Origin: DTPU01 sp963827855
Lineage (GTDB): Bacteria > Planctomycetota > Phycisphaerae > Sedimentisphaerales > Anaerobacaceae
Direction: 5' to 3'
Assembly (NCBI GenBank): GCA_963827855.1
Contig: CAWHBY010000002.1
Coordinates: forward strand, 2,170,001 to 2,234,000
DNA: 64,000 nt
Shown here: positions 25,411-34,410 of the stretch, piece after piece
Layout of the letters: each line of letters opens with the position of its first letter
Numbering within the stretch: position 1 is the first letter of the stretch
The notes under the pieces: generated by a model
Seen by the model: the letters and a program-made list of their open reading frames with translations, nothing else
Told to the model about the DNA's origin: nothing
Database searches by the model: none
Made by a program: the position numbers and the translations under genes

Positions 25411-26472
25411 ATGAGTTACTTTCGACCCAATATTGAAGATGCGGCTGGGTATGTGCCCGGCTTCCAGCCCAAAGAGGCGGACGTCGTCAAGCTCAATACC
25501 AATGAGAACCCCTATCCGCCGTCGCCTGAGGTGCTCAAGGCCCTGGCTACGATCAAGGCCGACCAACTGCGGCGGTATCCCGACCCTATAGGCGATCAGT
25601 TCCGCAAGGCTGCCTCAGAGGTCCACGGCGTACCCAGTGACCACATCCTGTGTGTCAACGGCGGAGACGAACTCCTGGCCATGGCGGTCCGCGCCTTCTG
25701 TGACAGCACGCGCCCCGTCGCCTATCCAGTGCCGACCTACTCGCTCTATCCGGTCCTGGCCAAGCTGCAGGACTGCCAGGCCATCGAGATCCCGTTCGAT
25801 GCAGAGTTCAATCTGCCTGCCAAGCTGGCCTCAACCGGCGCTGCACTGACGATCGTCTGCAACCCCAATGCGCCCAGCGGCAGCCTCATCGCCAGGGAAG
25901 AGCTGGCGAGCCTGGCCGACGAGCTGGATGGCGTGCTGCTGATCGATGAGGCCTACGTAGACTTCGCGCCGGGTGACTGCCTGGACCTGGTCAGAGGCTT
26001 CGACAACGTGATCCTCCTGAGGACCCTGAGCAAGGGTTACTCCCTGGCGGGGCTGCGATTCGGATATGCGATCGCGCAGCCGGTCCTCATCGATGGTCTG
26101 ATGAAGGTCAAGGACTCCTACAACGTGGATGCACTGGCCCTGGCCCTCGCCACTGCCGCGATCCGCGACCGGGCCTATCTCAAGGAGAACGTGGCGAAGA
26201 TCAAGGCATCCCGTAGCGAGCTCGCCTCAGGCCTGCGGCGACTCGGCCTTGAGGTCCGCGACAGCCACTCGAACTTCCTGATGGTCACGTGCCGCCAGAC
26301 AAGCGCCTCTGATCTCCACAAGAGGCTGGCGGAGCGGCACATCTACGTCCGGTACTTCAACCTTGAGGGCCTGACCGACAGACTGAGGATCTCCGTGGGC
26401 ACGCCGGAGCAGAATGCCCGATTGCTGACAGCAGTCGAGGAAATAGAAGGAGTTTTAGGATTTAGGTTTTAG
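25411..26472 (+). CDS. hisC: histidinol-phosphate aminotransferase
   Basis: A 353-residue PLP-dependent class II aminotransferase that converts imidazole-acetol phosphate to histidinol phosphate. Visible are KLNTNENPYPPSP (substrate pocket), LRRYPDP, CNPNAPSG (Asn binding PLP), LIDEAYVDF (Asp/Tyr) and the Schiff-base lysine in LLRTLSKGYSLAGLRFGYA. FLMVTC and LTDRLRISVGTPEQN close the domain. ATG 25411 (MSYFRPNIEDAAGYVPG) is fixed by homology. It heads the run hisC-hisB-ispF-cysS. The C-terminal GFRF and the stop come from a TTTAGG-type heptamer array. Confidence 0.95.
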   Translation: MSYFRPNIEDAAGYVPGFQPKEADVVKLNTNENPYPPSPEVLKALATIKADQLRRYPDPIGDQFRKAASEVHGVPSDHILCVNGGDELLAMAVRAFCDSTRPVAYPVPTYSLYPVLAKLQDCQAIEIPFDAEFNLPAKLASTGAALTIVCNPNAPSGSLIAREELASLADELDGVLLIDEAYVDFAPGDCLDLVRGFDNVILLRTLSKGYSLAGLRFGYAIAQPVLIDGLMKVKDSYNVDALALALATAAIRDRAYLKENVAKIKASRSELASGLRRLGLEVRDSHSNFLMVTCRQTSASDLHKRLAERHIYVRYFNLEGLTDRLRISVGTPEQNARLLTAVEEIEGVLGFRF

Positions 26473-26566
26473 GTGACTGCACAGCGGTCATCGCGTCCCC
26501 CTAAGATGCCAAAAAACCTAAAACTTAGAACTTAAAACCTAAAACTTAAAACCCAGAACCTGATAC
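26452..26566. repeat. inverted heptamer arrays (GTTTTAG / CTAAAAC type)
   Basis: GTTTTAG, GATTTAG, GTTTTAG (26452-26472) face CTAAAAC, TTAGAAC, TTAAAAC, CTAAAAC, TTAAAAC, CCAGAAC (26518-26559) across a 45-base core that contains GACTGCACAGCGGTCATCG. The left array encodes the hisC end. Confidence 0.8.
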
Positions 26567-26581
26567 CCCGGGGTTTCGACG

Positions 26582-27163
26582 ATGGAACGCAAAGCTACCG
26601 TTGACCGCAAGACCAAGGAAACCGACATCCACTGCCATCTCAATCTGGATGGGGCAGGTCACTACGAGATCGATACAGGTATCGGCTTCCTGGACCACAT
26701 GCTGACCCATCTGAGCAAGCACAGCCGGATCGACATGACCCTCAAGGCCAAGGGCGATCTCAACGTGGACGGCCATCATACGGTGGAAGACGTGGGCATC
26801 TGTCTGGGTGAGGCCCTGGCCCGGGCCCTGGCTGACAAGAAGGGCATCGCCCGCTACGGGGCCAGTTCCTTGCCGATGGAGGATGCACTGGCCAACGTGG
26901 CGATCGACCTGTCAGGCAGGCCCTTCTGCGTGTACAACGCCGGGTACCGGACCGAGCGGATCGGCGACTTTGACGTCGAGTGCGTGGAGGAGCTGCTGCG
27001 GGCCTTCTCCAATACGGGCAGGCTGAACCTGCACGTGAACGTCCCGTACGGGACCAACAGCCACCATATCGCAGAGGCGATCTTCAAGGCACTGGGCCAG
27101 TCCCTGGCCCAGGCCATCAGGATCGTGGGCAAGGAGATCCCGAGCACAAAGGGCACCCTGTGA
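26582..27163 (+). CDS. hisB: imidazoleglycerol-phosphate dehydratase
   Basis: A 193-residue monofunctional IGPD: step 6 of histidine synthesis, a manganese-dependent dehydration. Both metal-site motifs are present: GIGFLDHMLTHLSKHS with DGHHTVEDVGI, and later YGTNSHHIAEAIFKALG (second HHxxE). There is no phosphatase domain, as in most bacteria outside the enterics. The stop codon overlaps the GTG start of ispF by 4 bases, so the two are translationally coupled even though they belong to different pathways. Confidence 0.96.
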   Translation: MERKATVDRKTKETDIHCHLNLDGAGHYEIDTGIGFLDHMLTHLSKHSRIDMTLKAKGDLNVDGHHTVEDVGICLGEALARALADKKGIARYGASSLPMEDALANVAIDLSGRPFCVYNAGYRTERIGDFDVECVEELLRAFSNTGRLNLHVNVPYGTNSHHIAEAIFKALGQSLAQAIRIVGKEIPSTKGTL

Positions 27164-27672
27164 TCGAAGAACCCAGACCTGAATTCCGAGTCGGGATCGG
27201 CACCGACCTCCACCTGCTGGTGGAGGATCGCAAGCTCATGCTGGGCGGCGTGCAGATCCCCTTTAGCCGCGGCCTGCTGGGTCACAGCGACGGAGACGTG
27301 GCCCTGCACGCGATCATCGACGCCCTGCTGGGCGCGGCCGGCATGGGCGACATCGGGACCTTGTTCCCGGACGCAGACCCGCGATTCAAGGACGCGGACA
27401 GCAAGGGCCTCATACTGGATGTGAGGGACCGCCTGCAGGCCAGGCAGTGGGAGGTGGTCAACGTGGACCTCACGATCCATCTGGAGCAGCCTCGTCTGGA
27501 GCCCCACAAGGGGTACATCCGCAGGTGTATTGCAGACCTGTTGGACATGGATTTCGCGGCCGTCAACGTCAAGGCCAAGACGAACGAGGGCCTGGGTGAG
27601 ATCGGCCGAGGCGAGGCCATCGCAGCCACGGCCGTGGCGTTGCTGCGGCAGAAGAAGAGAAGAACGTTATAG
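27160..27672 (+). CDS. ispF: 2-C-methyl-D-erythritol 2,4-cyclodiphosphate synthase
   Basis: A 170-residue IspF, the MEP isoprenoid pathway enzyme forming the cyclodiphosphate with release of CMP. VGIGTDLHLL gives the zinc ligand Asp and His, GGVQIPFSRGLLGHSDGDVALHAIIDALLGAAGMGDIG is the family signature, and DADPRFKDADS follows; VNVKAKTNEGLGEIGRGEAIAATAVALL closes the fold. The start is GTG at 27160, overlapping the hisB stop (GTGA). Trimeric, cytoplasmic. A heptamer array follows directly. Confidence 0.95.
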   Translation: MIEEPRPEFRVGIGTDLHLLVEDRKLMLGGVQIPFSRGLLGHSDGDVALHAIIDALLGAAGMGDIGTLFPDADPRFKDADSKGLILDVRDRLQARQWEVVNVDLTIHLEQPRLEPHKGYIRRCIADLLDMDFAAVNVKAKTNEGLGEIGRGEAIAATAVALLRQKKRRTL

Positions 27673-27789
27673 AAACAGGAGACAGGAGTGAGGAGACAGG
27701 AGACAGAATGGGGCCACGACGGGCCTACCGGATTCCGTTTCTCATCTTCTGGCTACTATCTACTGACTCCTGTCTCCTGACTCCTTGCA
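27672..27789. repeat. inverted heptamer arrays (AGACAGG / CTGACTCC type)
   Basis: AGACAGG, AGTGAGG, AGACAGG, AGACAGA on the left face CTGACTCCTGTCTCCTGACTCC on the right, across about 55 bases. It fills the gap between ispF and cysS. Confidence 0.75.
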
Positions 27790-27799
27790 GAGGATTGAC

Positions 27800-29284
27800 A
27801 TGTCACTACAATTGCACAACACCCTGACGCGACGGCTGGAGGAGTTCAAACCCTGGGTTGAGGGCCGGGTGGGGGTCTACGTGTGCGGGCCCACGGTCTA
27901 TGGCCACGCGCACCTCGGCCATGCCAAGAGTTACGTCAGCTTCGACGTACTGGTCAGGTACCTGCGGCATCTGGGCTACAGCGTCACCTACGTCCAGAAC
28001 ATCACGGATGTGGGCCATCTGACGGACAACGCGGATGAAGGCCAGGACAAGCTGGCGGTCGCGGCCCAGAAGGAACGCAAGCACCCCATGGCCATCGCCG
28101 AGTTCTATACCCGCAGCTTCTTCGAAGACATGGACCGGCTCAACTGCCTTCGGCCGGACATCAGCCCCCGGGCCTCAGGACACATCGTCGAGCAGATCGA
28201 GATGGTCAAGGCCCTCCTGGCCAAGGGCTTTGCCTACGAGGCCAACGGCTCCGTGTATTTCGACGTCTCCACGTTCAAGGACTACGGCAGACTGTCCGGC
28301 CGGAGCACCGAAGAGATGATGGCCGGCGCCCGGGTCGACGTGTCTGCAGAGAAGCGAAATCCCGCGGACTTCGCCCTCTGGAAGAAGGCGGAACCCAACC
28401 ACATCATGCAATGGCCGAGTCCCTGGGGCATGGGTTTTCCCGGCTGGCATCTGGAATGCTCGGTGATGAGCACCAAGTACCTCGGCAAGACCTTCGACAT
28501 CCACGGCGGCGGCCTGGAGAACCAGTTCCCGCACCATGAATGCGAGATCGCCCAGTCCGAGGCCGCCAACGGCGTGCCGTTCGTGCGGACCTGGCTGCAC
28601 AACAACATGGTCACGGTCGGCGGCCAGAAGATGGGCAAGAGCCTCAACAACTTCATCAATCTCAAGCAGGCCTTCAGCGGCGAGCATCCGCTGCTGACCC
28701 GGGCCTATGACCCTCTGGCCATCCGCCAATTCATCCTGGCCAGCCACTATCGCAGCCCGCTCGACTTCTCGGATGCTGCCTTGTACGCGGCACAGAGCGG
28801 CTCCAACAAGATCGCAGAGGCCATGTTGACCCTGGCCAGGGCCATCAAGTCCGCTCCTGAAGGCGACGTGGATGCGTCCGTCATGGCGCAACTGGAGCAG
28901 ACCAAGACCCGGTTTGAAGAGGCCATGAACGACGACCTCAATACTGCGGTGGCCGTGTCCATGGTGTTCGAACTGGTCAAGATGACCCAGGCCGCACTGG
29001 CAGGCGGCAAGATCACCCGCCAGACCCTGCAGGCGATTGAAGAGAAGTTCCGGCGCCTGGCCGGCGACGTCCTCGGCATTGTCGGAGAAGATCCAAAATC
29101 CAAAATCCAAAATCCAAAATCGGAGGATATGATCGGCCCGCTTGTGGAGATGGCTATTGAGCAGCGGACTGCGGCACGCAAGGCGAAGGACTTTGCCAGG
29201 TCTGACCAGATCCGCGACAGGCTCGACCAGATCGGCATTGCCTTGAAAGACACCCCCCAAGGCACGCAGTGGAGCTTCAAGTGA
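27800..29284 (+). CDS. cysS: cysteinyl-tRNA synthetase
   Basis: A 494-residue class I aminoacyl-tRNA synthetase that charges tRNA-Cys. The zinc-ligand Cys29 and the HIGH-type motif HAHLGH (36-41) are in YVCGPTVYGHAHLGHAK; the KMSKS-type loop is KMGKS near 277. GWHLECSVMS and FDIHGGGLENQFPHHECEIAQSEA carry further zinc ligands. The anticodon/DALR region follows. At about residues 432-441 a heptamer array (GATCCAA, AATCCAA x3) inserts PKSKIQNPKS into a linker without breaking the frame. ATG 27800 has AGAGG 6 bases upstream. Confidence 0.96.
   Translation: MSLQLHNTLTRRLEEFKPWVEGRVGVYVCGPTVYGHAHLGHAKSYVSFDVLVRYLRHLGYSVTYVQNITDVGHLTDNADEGQDKLAVAAQKERKHPMAIAEFYTRSFFEDMDRLNCLRPDISPRASGHIVEQIEMVKALLAKGFAYEANGSVYFDVSTFKDYGRLSGRSTEEMMAGARVDVSAEKRNPADFALWKKAEPNHIMQWPSPWGMGFPGWHLECSVMSTKYLGKTFDIHGGGLENQFPHHECEIAQSEAANGVPFVRTWLHNNMVTVGGQKMGKSLNNFINLKQAFSGEHPLLTRAYDPLAIRQFILASHYRSPLDFSDAALYAAQSGSNKIAEAMLTLARAIKSAPEGDVDASVMAQLEQTKTRFEEAMNDDLNTAVAVSMVFELVKMTQAALAGGKITRQTLQAIEEKFRRLAGDVLGIVGEDPKSKIQNPKSEDMIGPLVEMAIEQRTAARKAKDFARSDQIRDRLDQIGIALKDTPQGTQWSFK
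29093..29121. repeat. in-frame heptamer array inside cysS
   Basis: GATCCAA, AATCCAA, AATCCAA, AATCCAA. Four units of 7 bases (28) encode PKSKIQNPKS in a surface linker of cysteinyl-tRNA synthetase. Confidence 0.8.
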
Positions 29285-29335
29285 CTCGCCGCGGCAGGCG
29301 GCGGCGAGTCATCCCGAGGCGAAGCCGAGGGATCT
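29284..29335 (+). terminator. two strong hairpins after cysS (possible transcript end)
   Basis: GACTCGCCGC pairs with GCGGCGAGTC directly at the cysS stop, followed by ATCCCGAGGC / GCCGAGGGAT. No T-run follows, so termination is uncertain. A degenerate relative of the second hairpin (CCCTCGGCTTCGTTCGGGAC) is at about 37098. Confidence 0.45.
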
Positions 29336-29385
29336 CTGCTGTGAACGGAGAGGCAAGAGGTAAGAGGTAAGAAGCAAGCTGGCGA

Positions 29386-29883
29386 ATGAGAGTCCTTGGC
29401 ATAGATCCTGGTCTTCACATCTGCGGATACGGTTGCCTGGACACCGGCAATGGAGGCATCCGCCTCGTGGAGGCGGGCGTCATCCGCACCGAAGTCCGCG
29501 CGACCCTGTCCCAAAGGCTCTGCCGGATCGCCACGGACCTGGACCAGCTCCTGGACGGCCTCAATCCGGACGTCGTGTCCATAGAACAGTTGTACTCCCA
29601 CTATGCCCACCCCAGGACCTCGATCCTGATGGGACACGCCAGGGGCGTGATCCTGCAACGGTGCGCCCAGCGACAGATCGACATCCGCCATTTCTCGGCC
29701 ACGCGGATCAAGAAGTCCGTGACCGGCAACGGCCACGCCTCCAAGGAACAGGTCCAACGCACGGTTCAGACCCTGCTGGCCCTGGCCAAGCTGCCCGAGC
29801 CGCCCGACGTGGCGGACGCCCTGGCCGCTGCCTTTTGTTGTGCGGACTCGGTCAAGGCTGACGCCCTGTTGAAGGGTAGATGA
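29386..29883 (+). CDS. ruvC: Holliday junction resolvase RuvC
   Basis: A 165-residue RNase H-fold endonuclease that cuts four-way junctions together with RuvAB. The four acidic catalytic residues are visible: D7 in VLGIDPGLH, E67 in VSIEQLY, and the two C-terminal Asp in PPDVADALAAAF. YSHYAHPRTSILMGHARGV is the family's central motif. AAGCAAGCTGG upstream is a weak ribosome site; a heptamer array (GAGGTAA type) lies just before it. ruvA and ruvB are encoded about 9 kb away at 38557 and 39297 rather than adjacent. Confidence 0.95.
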   Translation: MRVLGIDPGLHICGYGCLDTGNGGIRLVEAGVIRTEVRATLSQRLCRIATDLDQLLDGLNPDVVSIEQLYSHYAHPRTSILMGHARGVILQRCAQRQIDIRHFSATRIKKSVTGNGHASKEQVQRTVQTLLALAKLPEPPDVADALAAAFCCADSVKADALLKGR

Positions 29884-30105
29884 CCACGCCAGCCAGACCC
29901 CTCCCCACAAACGCGTGTACCTCTGTTACCTCCCACGGTCGCTAGTGCCTTATAGGGACGAGGGCCCCTGCCGGGGTCGCGACCTCTCAGCACCCGGCTG
30001 CACGGAGCGCAGCACGCCGAACCGTTGAAGTGCGTGTTCGGATCGGCTATGATGGGGACTGGAAAGTCGCCCGACCCGACTGGACCGGGCTGAACGTGAG
30101 ACACG

Positions 30106-32619
30106 ATGAATCAGTGCCTATCAGACCAGGACCTTGCGGCCTTGCTGGCCGGATTGGGATCTGCGCAGGATCTGACCACCTGGCGGCGTCACCTGCGGGT
30201 CTGTGACACCTGTGCCCTCCGTTTCGCGAGGCTGAGGACCTCTGAACAGCAGGCAGCCGCAGACCCGGCTGCCTCCGGCGAGCATCCATCTGTTGCCGGG
30301 TCTCCGGGCTTGGCCAGCGGGCTTGAGCCCAATGTCCAGATCGGCGACTTCAAGGTCGAGAGGCGCCTGGGTTCAGGGGGCATGGGCGTGGTCTACCAGG
30401 CCCTGCAGGTCTCGCTGAATCGCCGAGTGGCGCTCAAGGTCCTCCCTGCCAGCCTGGCCATGGATGCGGCTGCGACGGAGCGATTTCACCGCGAGGCGCG
30501 GGCTGCAGCCAGGCTCGACCATCCCCATATCGTGGCGGTATACACAGAAGGTCAGGAAGCCGGGCTGTGCTACTATGCCATGGAGCTGGTGGAAGGCCGG
30601 GGTCTTGACCAGATCATCAAGGAGATCCACGGTGCAGTCTCAGTATCCTCGCGGGATAGACCGGACGCGGGTCGTCCGACCAGGCCGGACCTGGCCCAAG
30701 CGGAGGAGGCCGGGCCGCAGCCCGCTGCGGACTGGACTGCACTGTATCGCAGCCGGGCGGGCACAGACTACTTCAAGACCGTAGCTGGCCTGATGGCCGA
30801 CGTCGCAGACGCCCTGGACTACGCCCATCGTGAGGGCGTGATCCACCGCGACGTCAAGTGCTCGAATCTGATCCTGGCAGAAGACGGCCGTGTGGTCCTG
30901 ACCGACTTCGGCATCGCCAGGATCCGCCACGACCAGGCCGTGACCTTGACCGGGTCCTCTCTCGGCACCCCGTCGTACATGAGCCCTGAGCAGATCCGGC
31001 ATGATCCGGACCGGATCGACGGCCGCACGGACGTCTACTCCCTGGGCGTCACCCTCTATGAGCTGCTCACCCTGGAGCAGCCCTTCTGGGCAGACACCCG
31101 CGACCAGATCATGGTCCAGATCCTCAGCCAGGAGCCCCGCAGGCCAAGGCAGGTGGACCGCCGGATCCCCATGGACCTCGACACCCTCTGCTGCAAGGCC
31201 ATGGAGAAAGACCCGGACCGCAGGTATCAGACGGCCGGTGAGATGGCCGACGACCTGCGAAGGGTCGTCGCGGGCCATGCCATACAGGCCAGGCGAGTGG
31301 GATGGGTGGAACAGTCGATCAGGACCGTACGCCGGTATCCACTCTCTGCAGCCCTGATCGCTGGAGTCCTGGTGTGCGCATCCGTGGCAGCCGGGGTGGC
31401 CTGGAAGTACAACCGGGTAGCGTGGGCCCAACGGCAGGCCATCCCGCAGATCGTGACATACGTTGAGAAGGACCAGTTCCTGGCAGCCTACGTCCTGGCC
31501 CACAAGGTGCAGCGGCTGCTCCCGACCGACCCGATGCTGGCCGCCCTGTGGCCTCGGCTGTCGTGCGTGTGTGCGATCACCAGCGAACCGGCCGGTGCAG
31601 AGGTATGGCTTTCCAATGCCGAGGGCCAGCCCGCCGCCGGGTTCTGCCTGGGCCGCACGCCCCTGCCTGAGGTCCGCGTGCCCTTGGGAACATACCTCTG
31701 GAAGGTGACGCAGCCAGGCTGCGAAGACGTGCAGGGGGTACGATCACTGGGCATCCCCAGCCAGACGCAGGAGGGCCCCCGCGTCCTGCGGTTTGTCCTT
31801 CAGCCCAGAGGCAGCGGTCCTGCGGACATGGTCTGGATTCCACCCTCGGACCTGACCCAGGCCGACCTGTTCCACGGGTCCATGGAGGTCCGGGGCGCAC
31901 CGGCGTTCTGGATAGACCGCTACGAGGTCACCAACCGCCAGTTCCAGGAGTTCGTCACACTGGGCGGCTACGCTGACCCCAACTACTGGACCGAGCCCTT
32001 TGTCAGGGATGGACAGGCCGTGTCCTGGCCTCAGGCCATGGAGCTCTTCAAGGACTCCACTGGCGTCACAGGCCCAGCCGCCTGGAAGCACGGCGCCTAC
32101 CCGCGGGGCCAGGAGGACTATCCGGTCGCGGGAGTGAGCTGGTATGAGGCCATGGCCTATGCTCAGTTCCGGCACAAGGACCTTCCGACCCTGTTCCACT
32201 GGAACAAGGCCGCACGGGGCAGCAATCTTGCATCCAAGATCACCTCGCTCAGCAACTTCAACGGCGCCCCTGCACCCGTCGGCCGACATCCGGGCATGGG
32301 TGAGTTCGGGGTCTATGATGCAGCAGGCAACGTGCGGGAATGGTGTGCCAACTCCCTGCAAGGCTGGGAGCACCTCCGCGTCATCGCAGGCGGCTCCTGG
32401 GACGATCCCAGCTACTCCTTCATCACGCCTTCAGCCAGGTCCCCTTGGGACCGCGACCTCGGCAATGGCCTCAGGTGCGTCCTCTACGCGGGAGGAAAGG
32501 ACCGCGTTCCGGAGAGCGCCTTTGCCCCTCTGGAACACAAGACCCGGGACTACGCCCACTTCAAGCCCGTGGCGCACCGAGGTCTTCCAGTCCTATCTGG
32601 ACGACCTGTATCGGTATGA
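30106..32619 (+). CDS. Ser/Thr kinase with zinc anti-sigma-type N-terminus and FGE-sulfatase domain
   Basis: An 837-residue protein. H29, C33 and C36 form the HxxxCxxC motif of zinc-binding anti-sigma factors (HLRVCDTC). The kinase domain (about 85-430) has ERRLGSGGMGVVYQA, VALKVLP, HRDVKCSN (near 247), DFGIAR (near 267) and GTPSYMSPEQ, interrupted by a roughly 40-residue Pro/Arg-rich insert. One membrane helix follows (LSAALIAGVLVCASVAAGVAW), then a PEGA-like strand region and a C-terminal formylglycine-generating-enzyme-type domain (about 575-815: FWIDRYEVTNRQFQEFV, DAAGNVREWC, AGGSWDDPSYSF). The frame ends at 32619 just after the apparent junction to a hydrolase domain (next entry). The ECF sigma gene follows. 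Confidence 0.9.
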   Translation: MNQCLSDQDLAALLAGLGSAQDLTTWRRHLRVCDTCALRFARLRTSEQQAAADPAASGEHPSVAGSPGLASGLEPNVQIGDFKVERRLGSGGMGVVYQALQVSLNRRVALKVLPASLAMDAAATERFHREARAAARLDHPHIVAVYTEGQEAGLCYYAMELVEGRGLDQIIKEIHGAVSVSSRDRPDAGRPTRPDLAQAEEAGPQPAADWTALYRSRAGTDYFKTVAGLMADVADALDYAHREGVIHRDVKCSNLILAEDGRVVLTDFGIARIRHDQAVTLTGSSLGTPSYMSPEQIRHDPDRIDGRTDVYSLGVTLYELLTLEQPFWADTRDQIMVQILSQEPRRPRQVDRRIPMDLDTLCCKAMEKDPDRRYQTAGEMADDLRRVVAGHAIQARRVGWVEQSIRTVRRYPLSAALIAGVLVCASVAAGVAWKYNRVAWAQRQAIPQIVTYVEKDQFLAAYVLAHKVQRLLPTDPMLAALWPRLSCVCAITSEPAGAEVWLSNAEGQPAAGFCLGRTPLPEVRVPLGTYLWKVTQPGCEDVQGVRSLGIPSQTQEGPRVLRFVLQPRGSGPADMVWIPPSDLTQADLFHGSMEVRGAPAFWIDRYEVTNRQFQEFVTLGGYADPNYWTEPFVRDGQAVSWPQAMELFKDSTGVTGPAAWKHGAYPRGQEDYPVAGVSWYEAMAYAQFRHKDLPTLFHWNKAARGSNLASKITSLSNFNGAPAPVGRHPGMGEFGVYDAAGNVREWCANSLQGWEHLRVIAGGSWDDPSYSFITPSARSPWDRDLGNGLRCVLYAGGKDRVPESAFAPLEHKTRDYAHFKPVAHRGLPVLSGRPVSV

Positions 32620-33427
32620 CCCGACCCCCCTCAATGCCGCGGTGGAGAGCGTGGATGAAGACCTCGGATGCTGGAGCCGGGAAAGGATCACCCTGGACGC
32701 CGCCTATCCCCGTGAGCGGGTGATCGCCTATCTCCACCTGCCCAAGGCAGCCGCTCCACCCTATCAGCCGGTGGTGTGGTTCCCGGGCGGAGACTCGCGG
32801 TTTGTGGATTGGGATGGTCGTCATCCGTACGTCCACGAGCTGACGGCGGTGATCCAGAGCGGCCGGGCCGTGCTCCTGCCGATCTACAAGGGCACTTACC
32901 AGAGGAGACTGACGGGTGACAAGCTTCCCTCGGACGGGATCCAGAGCCGCAATCTCTACGTGCAGATGTCGCAGGACCTCCGCAGGTGCGTAGACTACCT
33001 GCAGACCCGCGACGACGTGGACCTGTCGAAATTGACCTACGTGGGCCTGAGCTGGGGAGCCCTGTCCGGCCCGATCATGATCGCCACAGAGTCCAGGTTC
33101 AAGACCGGGGTGCTCCTTCTGGGCGGGGTCTGCGCGTGCCCGCGCCTTCCCTCTGCGGACCCGGCGGAGTTTGCGACCCACGTCAAGATCCCGATCCTCA
33201 TGCTCAACGGCCGCCATGACTCGTTCTTCCCCTACGAAACGGCCCAGCGCCCGCTCTTTGAGCTGCTGGGCACAGCCGAACCCGAGAAGAGACACGTGAC
33301 GCTTCCGGGCGAGCACGCCATCTCCTGGGAGTATCGCAGGCTCTATCACGCCCAGATCCTCGAATGGCTGGACGATCACCTGGGTCCGGTCACCCGAACA
33401 GACCAAACGAAGGACCGCCATGACTGA
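32580..33427 (+). CDS. alpha/beta hydrolase domain, probably the C-terminus of the upstream kinase
   Basis: From about 32580 a new frame reads EVFQSYLDDLYRYDPTPLNAAV, then VIAYLHLPKAAAPPYQPVVWFPGG, YVGLSWGALSGP (nucleophile elbow GLSWGA with Ser) and LNGRHDSFFPYE and GEHAISWEY supplying Asp and His. This is a dienelactone/prolyl-oligopeptidase-type hydrolase. It has no plausible start of its own, and its text continues smoothly from the kinase after RDYAHFKPVA, so a one-frame break at GTGGCGCACCGAGG is likely. The stop overlaps the sigma gene start (ATGACTGA, 8 bases). Substrate unknown. Confidence 0.75.
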
Positions 33428-34329
33428 AACCAGCGACACGGACCGATCGCTCATTGCGGCCGTCAGGCAGGGAGATGCCCAGGCGTGGTCAGACCTCGTG
33501 TCCGAATACCAGGGCCGGCTGTTGAAGTATGCGGCTGCCCACCTGCCCCAGGCCGCAGACGCCGAGGATGTGGTCCAGGAGGTCTTTCTGGCGTTCCTCA
33601 AGTCCGTCGGACAGTTCCGGAGCGAGACCAGCATCGAGACCTATCTCTTCACGATCCTCAGATCCAGAATCGCCTCCGCCTACTGCGGCCGATGGTCGAG
33701 ATCCGTGTGCCTGCTACAGGATCTGCACGCCAGGGACACAGACGAGCAGAGCCTTGAGGCCCTGGGCAGCCGCGCGCCAGCGAGCCCCAGCGCCAGTGCG
33801 CTGCGCCAGTCAGCAGGAGCAGTACAGCCTCGATCGCCAGGTCCTCGCGGACAGCCTCAGGCGGCTGATTGCCGACCTCAGGAAGGAAGGCAGGACCTTC
33901 CGCGACCTCAAGATGTTCGAGCTGCTCTTCTACTGCAGGGCCCGCAGCAGCGACACGGCCAGGCTACTGGGCGTGGAGGAGGGACTCGTCAGGGTCTTCA
34001 AACACCGCTGCCTCAGGCAGCTCCGGGAAGGAGTGACCCGCCGCGGCGATCGATCTGCTGACGGCCCTCCGGTCTCAGAGGATCTGCTTAGCGACATCTG
34101 GGAGTCCAACCGTCCGAGCTGCCCCAAGCGCAACACCCTCGGCGCATTTCTGCTGGAATCCCTGGACCCCCGATGGTTCGACTACGTCGACTTCCACCTC
34201 ACCACCCTGGGCTGCCACTTCTGCCGCGCCAGCTTCAAGGACCTCAAGGACCAGCAGGACACCGAGCAGAGAACCCTCTTCCGAAACCGTGTGTTGGCAT
34301 CGACCGTCGGGTTCCTATCCCGGGGCTGA
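33420..34329 (+). CDS. ECF-type sigma factor with C-terminal Cys/His domain, frameshifted
   Basis: The N-terminal part reads SLIAAVRQGDAQAWSDLVSEYQGRLLKYAA and ADAEDVVQEVFLAFLK, region 2 of an ECF factor. Near 33800 the frame changes and continues QQEQYSLDRQVLADSLRRLIADL and LLGVEEGLVRVFKHRCLRQLRE (region 4). The C-terminal extension contains PSCPKRNTLGAFLL and FHLTTLGCHFCRASFKDL, an HxxxxxCxxC plus Cys pattern that could bind zinc. The gene directly follows the kinase/FGE/hydrolase, which starts with a zinc anti-sigma motif, so kinase-controlled sigma activity is inferred. The break lies at CTGCGCCAGTCAG. Confidence 0.78.
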
Positions 34330-34410
34330 CCCCTGTGGGACTGACTGTTTGGAGCCCCTAGTTAGGAAGACGGCGTGCAGAGACCCGACGGAGGAGAACT
34401 GAAGGAGATT

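Noticed and set aside
26452..26566. CRISPR-like array of short repeats
   Set aside because: Units are 7 bases with no spacers, and no cas gene is in the window.
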